5,445 bases of DNA from Treponema sp. Its GTDB lineage: Bacteria > Spirochaetota > Spirochaetia > Treponematales > Breznakiellaceae. This document shows positions 1 through 4,480 of the stretch, piece after piece. Position 1 is the first letter of the stretch. Each line of letters opens with the position of its first letter. Below the pieces are notes generated by a model. The model made no database searches. It was not told the DNA's origin and saw nothing but the letters and a program-made list of their open reading frames with translations. The translations under genes were made by a program, and so were the position numbers. Location: NCBI GenBank assembly GCA_031259035.1, contig JAIRLZ010000290.1:1-5445 (forward strand), read 5' to 3'.

Positions 1-958
1 TGAGAAACACCCGCTTCTTCCTGATTTTACAAGACAGCACCTGTAGGACGACGGACGCCGCTTCCAAAACAAACACTCCTCCTATGATAAGCGCCAACAT
101 TTCTTTCTTTATAATAAGAGAAATGACCGCAATGACGCCGCCCAAAGAAAGCGCCCCCACATCGCCCATGAACACTTCCGCGGGATGGGCGTTGAACCAC
201 AGAAAGCCCACACACGCGCCTACAGCCGCGAGGCAGAACACCGTAACGTCACCCGCGCCTTGTATAAACGGTATGCCCAGATACGCCGAATAATCGGCGC
301 GTCCTGAAAGGTATGAGAGCAACGCCAGGGCGATGAACATCAGCAAAAGCAAGCCCGCCGCAAGCCCGTCAAGTCCGTCCGTGAGATTCACCGCGTTGGA
401 CTCGCCTACGATGAGCAACACGGCGAAAGGTATCCACAACGCGCCCAGATCGCACACGGGGTTTTTGAAAAACGGAAGGTATAGGAGCGTGGTCTCCTCA
501 TTTCTTGAGAAATAGAGGATAAGCGTTACGGCAATAGCGATGGCGAACTGTCCGGCCAGTTTGCCCCGCGCTGAAAGCCCGTCCGAATTGTGTTTGGTCA
601 CTTTAAGGTAGTCGTCCAGAAACCCGATAAACCCCAGCGCGGCGAAGGAGCCGGTGATGATCCAAATATGCGGGTTCTCTAAATCCTGCCATAGCACGGT
701 GGAAATGATCATGGAGAAAATAATGAGAACGCCCCCCATGGTCGGGGTTCCCGCCTTCTTGAGATGCGTTTCGGGACCGTCAGAGCGGATCGTCTGCCCC
801 ATTTTCAGCCCTCTGAGCGCCTCAATGATGCGGGGTCCCGCTATATAACAGATAAGCAGGGTGGTCAGCGCCGCGTAAGCCGCCCGAAAGGAGAGGTATT
901 GAAACACATTAAAAGGCGTGAAATATTTTACAAGCGGATATAAAAATTCTAAAAACAT
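1..958 (-). CDS. mraY: Phospho-N-acetylmuramoyl-pentapeptide-transferase (MraY), C-terminus cut by window edge
   Basis: Integral membrane enzyme that transfers phospho-MurNAc-pentapeptide from its UDP precursor to undecaprenyl phosphate, forming lipid I at the inner face of the membrane. Translating from the ATG at 958 gives 319 residues open to the left edge. Family motifs are clear: HLKKAGTPTMGG (65-76), the Asp pair in FLDDYLK (D115, D116), NLTDGLDGL (191-199) and AEVFMGDVGALSLGG (260-274, with the third catalytic-type Asp at 266). About nine hydrophobic segments are visible, against ten in the family. Members are about 360 residues, so roughly 40 are missing; the visible end (KIRKKRVFL) lies just before where the family's HHH motif is expected. 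The gene follows murF after 36 bases and has its own Shine-Dalgarno, so it is likely cotranscribed. The start is well supported by the N-terminus and the ribosome site. Confidence 0.97.
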   Translation of the reverse strand, partial: MFLEFLYPLVKYFTPFNVFQYLSFRAAYAALTTLLICYIAGPRIIEALRGLKMGQTIRSDGPETHLKKAGTPTMGGVLIIFSMIISTVLWQDLENPHIWIITGSFAALGFIGFLDDYLKVTKHNSDGLSARGKLAGQFAIAIAVTLILYFSRNEETTLLYLPFFKNPVCDLGALWIPFAVLLIVGESNAVNLTDGLDGLAAGLLLLMFIALALLSYLSGRADYSAYLGIPFIQGAGDVTVFCLAAVGACVGFLWFNAHPAEVFMGDVGALSLGGVIAVISLIIKKEMLALIIGGVFVLEAASVVLQVLSCKIRKKRVFL

Positions 959-963
959 ACGTG

Positions 964-969
964 TTCCTT
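964..969 (-). promoter_or_regulatory. Ribosome binding site of mraY
   Basis: On the minus strand AAGGAA stands 5 bases before the ATG at 958. It lies in the 36-base gap after the murF stop, so mraY can be initiated independently of the upstream gene. Confidence 0.75.
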
Positions 970-994
970 ACATGAATTCGGCGGCAGTTTTACC

Positions 995-2401
995 TTATTC
1001 TCCGCCCGCGGTCAACGCCGCCGCAAGCCGCTCCAAGGCGCAGCCACGCGAGCCTTTAAGCAGCGCTAGATCGCCTTCCTGAACATAACGCGCCGCCGCG
1101 TCTATCAATTCTGCCATATTTTCTGTAAAAAAGAAAGGTTTCTTCGCCGGTTTTTCACTCTTTTCGAGGATTTCGGCTATCACCCGTGTTTCCGCGCCGA
1201 AAAGGCACACAAAATCAGCCTGAGAGCCGGCAAGCAAACGCCCTATCCGCGCGTGGGCGGCTTCGGAATAGGCGCCCAATTCCAGCATTGAGCCGATGAC
1301 ATACATACGCCTGCCGCCCCACGCGACGCTATCGCACAATTCAATGGCCGCCGCGGTTGAGGACGGATTCGCGTTGTAACAGTCCTGAACAAGGGTGACG
1401 CGCCCCCGTATGATTTCGCTTCTGCCGAAAAGGGGTTTGACGGACTCAAGCCCCTTCTTTATGGAGGAAACGGCTGCGCGCGTTTCTTGGGCGATGGCCA
1501 CGGCTGCGAGCGCGTTTTTTAGGTTGTGCGTTCCGGGCAGGGGAAAACGGATGCGTTCTCCGTCAAGCTCAAGCTCCGAGCCGTCAAGCCCCAGACTGGC
1601 CGCAGGACACGCGGTCTCGTAAAACACCACTTTCCCATTGACTCCATGGGCAAGAAAATCACGGAACGCATCGGAAGCGGGGATAAGCGCGGTTTCTTTG
1701 CCGGTGAAGCCGGAGAAAACAGCTTTCTTTTCAGCGGCTATGGCTTCCAGAGAACCCAGCATACCGATATGCGCATCGCCTATGTTGGTGATAAGCGCGA
1801 TATGCGGGTTGAGTACGCGGCTCAACTCGCGGATTTCTCCGGCGCGGTTCATGCCCATCTCAAAAACGCCGACCTCATCTCCGGCTCTCACCTCAAACAC
1901 CGAGAGCGGAAGACCGGTCTCCGAGTTGAGATTGCCCTTGTTCATCACAACTTTTTTTTCACACGAGAGGATCGCGCCGGCAATTTCCTTGACGGTTGTT
2001 TTGCCGGAAGAACCAGTGACGCCGATCTTGAGCAGACCGGGGAAGCGCTCAAGGTACGCCTTCGCCGCGTCCTGTAAAGCGCGCAACGTATTGTCCACCG
2101 CAAAGAGAACCGCGCCGTAGCGCCGGGCCGCCGCCTTCAAGCCGGACATCCCGCCGGAGAGCTTCGCTTTTTCAACAAGAGCCGCGACCGCGCCGGCTTT
2201 GAAGGCCGCTTCCGCGTACTGATGCCCGTCATGCGACGCTCCGGCGAGGCACACGAACAGAGCGCCCGCCCGGCAGACACGCGAATCGATGCATACCGAT
2301 GAAAAACCCGCGTCCGCTTCCAGCGCCGCTTCCGGCTCTATTCCGATCATCGTACCACCGGGCAACGCAGCGCGCAACCTGCTGAAGGTCATAAGATTCA
2401 T
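995..2401 (-). CDS. murF: UDP-N-acetylmuramoyl-tripeptide--D-alanyl-D-alanine ligase (MurF)
   Basis: Cytoplasmic ATP-dependent Mur ligase that adds D-Ala-D-Ala to UDP-MurNAc-tripeptide, the last cytoplasmic step before MraY. The 468-residue product is slightly longer than the usual 450 or so. Domain 1 (about 1-110) shows the uridine-binding pattern DSR (39-41), GALFVCLAG (46-54) and DGH (58-60). The central ATPase domain has the P-loop GVTGSSGKTT (127-136), NKGNLNSETGLP (154-165), EMGMNRAGEI (181-190) and TNIGDAH (205-211). LPGTHNLKNALAA (288-300) and QDCYNANPSS (339-348) follow, and the C-terminal domain ends with LKGSRGCALE (448-457). The ATG overlaps the stop of the ftsL-like gene as ATGA, suggesting translational coupling. 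A moderate AGGA lies 9 bases upstream, inside ftsL. No murE lies beside it here. MurF rather than MurE or MurC is favoured by the GNLNSETGLP and CYNANPSS motifs and by the mraY neighbour. Confidence 0.96.
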   Translation of the reverse strand: MNLMTFSRLRAALPGGTMIGIEPEAALEADAGFSSVCIDSRVCRAGALFVCLAGASHDGHQYAEAAFKAGAVAALVEKAKLSGGMSGLKAAARRYGAVLFAVDNTLRALQDAAKAYLERFPGLLKIGVTGSSGKTTVKEIAGAILSCEKKVVMNKGNLNSETGLPLSVFEVRAGDEVGVFEMGMNRAGEIRELSRVLNPHIALITNIGDAHIGMLGSLEAIAAEKKAVFSGFTGKETALIPASDAFRDFLAHGVNGKVVFYETACPAASLGLDGSELELDGERIRFPLPGTHNLKNALAAVAIAQETRAAVSSIKKGLESVKPLFGRSEIIRGRVTLVQDCYNANPSSTAAAIELCDSVAWGGRRMYVIGSMLELGAYSEAAHARIGRLLAGSQADFVCLFGAETRVIAEILEKSEKPAKKPFFFTENMAELIDAAARYVQEGDLALLKGSRGCALERLAAALTAGGE

Positions 2402-2685
2402 CGGTTGTTTTCCTGATATATTTGCACCTGGATGATGTTTTCAGGCGGTATTTTCACCAGCTTCATGCGCTTTGCCGCCATCTCGATTCGTTCCGCGGAC
2501 ATGTAGGACGCGCCGCCTGCAATGAGGCGTTTTGACGCATTAACCCATTGTTCCTGATTTTTCTCAAGTTGAACTACTTCTTTATCGAGCGAGTCGTACC
2601 GGTTCGCCTGCCACACTACAGCCGCAAAAAATAGTGGAATCGTAATGATAAAGAAAAGCGCCAAAATTTTAAAAGTGAATTTCAC
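2398..2685 (-). CDS. ftsL: FtsL-like small bitopic cell division protein
   Basis: With the GTG start at 2685 this is a 95-residue protein. A hydrophobic segment at about 3-25 (ILALFFIITIPLFFAAVVWQ) is preceded by only a few residues. A charged, probably coiled-coil stretch follows (about 28-60, including LDKEVVQLEKNQEQW), then a distal part resembling FtsL tails (ERIEMAAKRMKLVKIPPENI). FtsL is known to form a periplasmic coiled coil with FtsB and to connect to FtsQ and FtsWI. The sequence itself is too divergent to prove this, so the call rests on topology and on position between rsmH and murF. GTG is preferred because AAAGGAG lies 6 bases before it. The alternative is a TTG at 2754, overlapping the rsmH stop as TTGA, which would add 23 residues but has no Shine-Dalgarno and would read through a hairpin. 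The stop overlaps the murF start. Confidence 0.8.
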   Translation of the reverse strand: MKFTFKILALFFIITIPLFFAAVVWQANRYDSLDKEVVQLEKNQEQWVNASKRLIAGGASYMSAERIEMAAKRMKLVKIPPENIIQVQIYQENNR

Positions 2686-2691
2686 AGCTTT

Positions 2692-2698
2692 CTCCTTT
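2692..2698 (-). promoter_or_regulatory. Strong Shine-Dalgarno deciding the ftsL start
   Basis: Minus-strand AAAGGAG lies 6 bases before the GTG at 2685. It is the best ribosome site in the window and is the main reason to prefer GTG over the upstream TTG. It directly follows the 3' arm of the junction hairpin, so folding could affect access to it. Confidence 0.75.
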
Positions 2699-2745
2699 GA
2701 GGCTGTTTCAAAACGCGCTTTAGGGCGTTGGTTTTGAACAGGCTC
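2699..2745. repeat. Imperfect inverted repeat (hairpin) at the rsmH/ftsL junction
   Basis: The left arm GAGGCTGTTTCAAAAC (2699-2714) pairs with the right arm GTTTTGAACAGGCTC (2731-2745), whose reverse complement is GAGCCTGTTCAAAAC. That gives about 14 pairs with one mismatch (2702/2742) and one bulged T (2708). A further CGC/GCG pairing closes the inside after a short internal loop. The element fills most of the space between the rsmH stop (2751-2753) and the ftsL Shine-Dalgarno. It has no U-tract, so it does not look like a standard terminator. It could be an RNA structure that sets ftsL expression, or one copy of a dispersed short palindromic repeat; the window holds only this copy. Confidence 0.65.
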
Positions 2746-2750
2746 CTTTC

Positions 2751-3656
2751 TCAAATCTTTTCAACAACCCGTAAAAGAGCGCTCCGCGAGGGGGCGTTCG
2801 CCCGTATTTCTTCCAAGCGCGGGGCGACAGCTTTTTTAGTGACAAGCCGTCCTGAACCGTTTTTCGCCAGTTCCCTGAAATAACCCTTGACCACTCTCGA
2901 TTCCAGCGAGTGGAAGGAGATGACCCCCAGCCGGCCCGGGCCGCGCAACGCGTCCCACGCCGATTCCAGCAAGGGGCGCAGTCCCGAAAGCTCGCCGTTC
3001 ACCTCGATCCGCAGCGCTTGAAACGTCTTTGTCGCCGGATGCGCCGCTCCGTACCGGTATTGGGGCGGCGCCGAACGCGCTACAATGTCCGCAAGCCGTT
3101 TCGACGCGGCGACGGGCGAACGCGCCCGTTCTTCAACAATGGCGCGGGCTATCCGTCTTGAATAACGCTCTTCCGCGTTGTTGTACAGCAGATCGGCCAA
3201 CTCTTTTTCAGACAGGCCGGCTATGATGTCCGCCGCGGTTCGCCCTTCCGAAGGGTTGATGCGCATGTCAAGCGGCTCATCCTTTGCAAAGCTGAAGCCT
3301 CGTCCTGATTGCGCGTAGTGATACAGGCTCACGCCCAAATCAATGAACACCGTGTCGAACTTTTCAATTCCAAACCCTGCGATTCGCGCCCGCGCGGTTT
3401 GGGCGAAAAAATCCTGCGATCTGCCGTGATAAAACCGCGCCCGCGCGCCAAAGCGTTCAAGCCGTTTTTTCGCTATTTCCTGTATTGACACATCAGCGTC
3501 AATTCCGATAATTTGTAAGGCGGGAAAACGCTCCAAAAAGGCTTCGGCATGGCCGGCTTCACCAAGCGTCGCGTCGCACATCACGTCCCCGTCTGAGCGG
3601 GGGGCAAGGAGCGTCAGCGTTTCTTCCAGCAAAACAGGCGTATGGATAACGTTCAT
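2751..3656 (-). CDS. rsmH: 16S rRNA (cytosine(1402)-N(4))-methyltransferase RsmH (MraW)
   Basis: SAM-dependent methyltransferase that N4-methylates C1402 of 16S rRNA near the ribosomal P site; commonly the first or second gene of dcw clusters. The 301 residues fit the family length of about 310. Visible motifs are HTPVLLEE (5-12), SAM motif DATLGEAGH (28-36), GIDAD (51-55), FIDLGVS (104-110), RGFSF (119-123), PLDMRI (128-133), HPATKTFQALRIEVNGEL (206-223), ISFHSLESRVVK (246-257) and the C-terminal SRSALLRVVEK (290-300). Two variants stand out: GEAGH where most members have GxGGH, and LYHYAQSG after DLGVS where many bacteria have SPQLD-like residues; I associate the latter with spirochaetes, from memory. 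The ATG at 3656 gives the canonical N-terminus but has no Shine-Dalgarno, consistent with a very short leader. It is the first gene of this operon; no mraZ lies upstream. Confidence 0.97.
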   Translation of the reverse strand: MNVIHTPVLLEETLTLLAPRSDGDVMCDATLGEAGHAEAFLERFPALQIIGIDADVSIQEIAKKRLERFGARARFYHGRSQDFFAQTARARIAGFGIEKFDTVFIDLGVSLYHYAQSGRGFSFAKDEPLDMRINPSEGRTAADIIAGLSEKELADLLYNNAEERYSRRIARAIVEERARSPVAASKRLADIVARSAPPQYRYGAAHPATKTFQALRIEVNGELSGLRPLLESAWDALRGPGRLGVISFHSLESRVVKGYFRELAKNGSGRLVTKKAVAPRLEEIRANAPSRSALLRVVEKI

Positions 3657-3669
3657 AAAAACTATTTTA

Positions 3670-3697
3670 ATTATAAGTCACCTAAAAATAATGTCAA
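3670..3697 (-). promoter_or_regulatory. Consensus sigma70-type promoter of the rsmH operon
   Basis: On the minus strand TTGACA (3697-3692) is followed by a 16-base spacer and TATAAT (3675-3670). Both hexamers match consensus exactly and point at rsmH. The predicted transcription start, about 7 bases after the -10, falls near 3663, leaving only about 7 untranslated bases before the ATG at 3656. The promoter would drive rsmH, ftsL, murF and mraY. Confidence 0.8.
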
Positions 3698-3709
3698 TAA
3701 TGATTATTG
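3695..3709. promoter_or_regulatory. Perfect 7-1-7 palindrome, candidate operator over the rsmH -35 box
   Basis: CAATAAT-G-ATTATTG is a perfect 7-1-7 inverted repeat. Its core ATAATnATTAT equals the core of Fur/PerR-family boxes, but the outer two bases on each side differ from the known consensus forms. It overlaps the first bases of the rsmH -35 element and lies in the divergent region, so a bound dimer could act on rsmH. In an AT-rich spacer a chance palindrome is possible, and no regulator gene is in the window. Confidence 0.4.
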
Positions 3710-3738
3710 TCTTGCGCCGCATAATTCTTAATTATTTA

Positions 3739-3744
3739 TATAAT
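3739..3744 (+). promoter_or_regulatory. Possible -10 element for the plus-strand unknown gene
   Basis: TATAAT lies on the plus strand 52 bases before the ATG at 3797. The only TTG-type -35 candidate, TTGCGC at 3712-3717, is 21 bases away, longer than the usual 16-18. The surrounding AT-richness makes chance matches likely, so this is weak. Confidence 0.3.
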
Positions 3745-3770
3745 TAGGCTATACATGCGTTAAGATGTGC

Positions 3771-3793
3771 GGGATCGGGGGAGACGGGACGGG
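3771..3793 (+). promoter_or_regulatory. Four-G-run leader motif (candidate RNA G-quadruplex) before the unknown gene
   Basis: The runs GGG (3771), GGGGG (3777), GGG (3786) and GGG (3791) are separated by loops of 3, 4 and 2 bases, which fits the canonical G3+N1-7 quadruplex pattern. The block ends 3 bases before the ATG at 3797 and contains the only Shine-Dalgarno-like bases (GGGA at 3786-3789, GGGAG at 3791-3795). Folding in the mRNA would therefore compete with ribosome binding. Whether it folds is not known. Confidence 0.45.
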
Positions 3794-3796
3794 AGC

Positions 3797-4480
3797 ATGG
3801 AAAGAGAAAGCGCCCTTCATTACGCGCTTAAAATTCAGTACGCGGGAATTGACGGAAAAACCGAAGCCGCCGTCAGATGCGGACAAAACGGCGCGAGACA
3901 GTACATCTGTGACGGCGTCACCGGCGCGGGCGAAATAATCGAGGTTCAAACGGGCAGTTTCGCTCCGCTCAAAGAAAAGATACGAGACCTTTCACGCGAA
4001 TATAGGATCCACGTCATCCACCCTATTGTTCTGCGCAAGCGCATAGAGCTTTTCACGAAAGACGGCGCCGTCATCCGCTCGCGGAAAAGTCCGGCAGCGG
4101 GCGGCAAATGGGATGTGTTCAAGGCGCTGGTCTACGGCTGGGAAATCGCGGCGCTGGACAATGTGCGCATAGAGCTTGCCTTTGTTGACATAGCCGAGAC
4201 GCGGATCGATGACGGACTGGGGTCATGGCGGCGCAAGGGCGTACGCATTGCGGACAAACGGCTCATCGCCCGCGGCCCATCCATTGTATTGGGGGAAAAA
4301 GCGGACTACCTGCAATTCGCGCCTTTTGAACCGGACGAGCGGTGGACGGCCGCTGATTTGGCGCTCCGCGCGAAAATCAGGCTTCCGCTCGCGCAAAAAA
4401 CCGTATTTGTCTTGACCAAATTGAATGCCATCACGCGGATCGGGAAGCGAGGAAGGGCGTGGGTGTACTCACGCCTCTAA
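3797..4480 (+). CDS. Unknown protein: nuclease-like N-terminal region plus C-terminal winged helix
   Basis: A 227-residue soluble protein with no signal peptide or membrane segment; I cannot name its function. The N-terminal part (about 1-95) has the layout of a PD-(D/E)xK nuclease: a helix carrying E4, then ICDG with D39 in a probable strand, then IIEVQTG with E49 and Q51, followed by a helix (57-70) and a strand with HVIHPI (72-77). ExQ in place of ExK occurs in some members of that superfamily. A middle segment contains RKSP (96-99) and GSWRRKG (142-148), which looks like a conserved family signature. The C-terminus (about 180-227) reads as a winged helix: WTAADLALRAKI, then PLAQKTVFVLTKLNAI, then the wing RIGKRGRAWVY. 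The ATG at 3797 is chosen over a GTG at 3767 because MERESALHYAL makes a natural helix start and the added residues are low-complexity Arg/Gly. It is divergent from rsmH and overlaps the hisS 3' end by 12 bases. Confidence 0.75.
   Translation: MERESALHYALKIQYAGIDGKTEAAVRCGQNGARQYICDGVTGAGEIIEVQTGSFAPLKEKIRDLSREYRIHVIHPIVLRKRIELFTKDGAVIRSRKSPAAGGKWDVFKALVYGWEIAALDNVRIELAFVDIAETRIDDGLGSWRRKGVRIADKRLIARGPSIVLGEKADYLQFAPFEPDERWTAADLALRAKIRLPLAQKTVFVLTKLNAITRIGKRGRAWVYSRL

Noticed and set aside
968..973. ATGTAA start-stop pair just before the mraY ribosome site (minus strand)
   Set aside because: A minimal upstream open frame could stall ribosomes, but six bases arise easily by chance and no ribosome site precedes it.
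1526..2120. Long plus-strand open frames of 183 and 160 codons opposite murF
   Set aside because: They lie antisense to an intact, motif-rich murF, have no ribosome site or family motif, and are expected from GC-rich codon structure.
2699..2745. Junction hairpin as an intrinsic terminator after rsmH
   Set aside because: There is no run of T after the stem on either strand and the arms are not GC-rich; the downstream genes also lack another evident promoter.
3721..3746. AT-rich inverted TAATTA repeats in the divergent spacer
   Set aside because: The symmetry is imperfect and low-complexity, and is expected in so AT-rich a stretch.
3749..3949. Minus-strand 66-codon open frame opposite the start of the unknown gene and upstream of rsmH
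   Set aside because: It has no Shine-Dalgarno or motif, it covers the opposite strand of the better-supported plus-strand gene, and it ends before the rsmH promoter.
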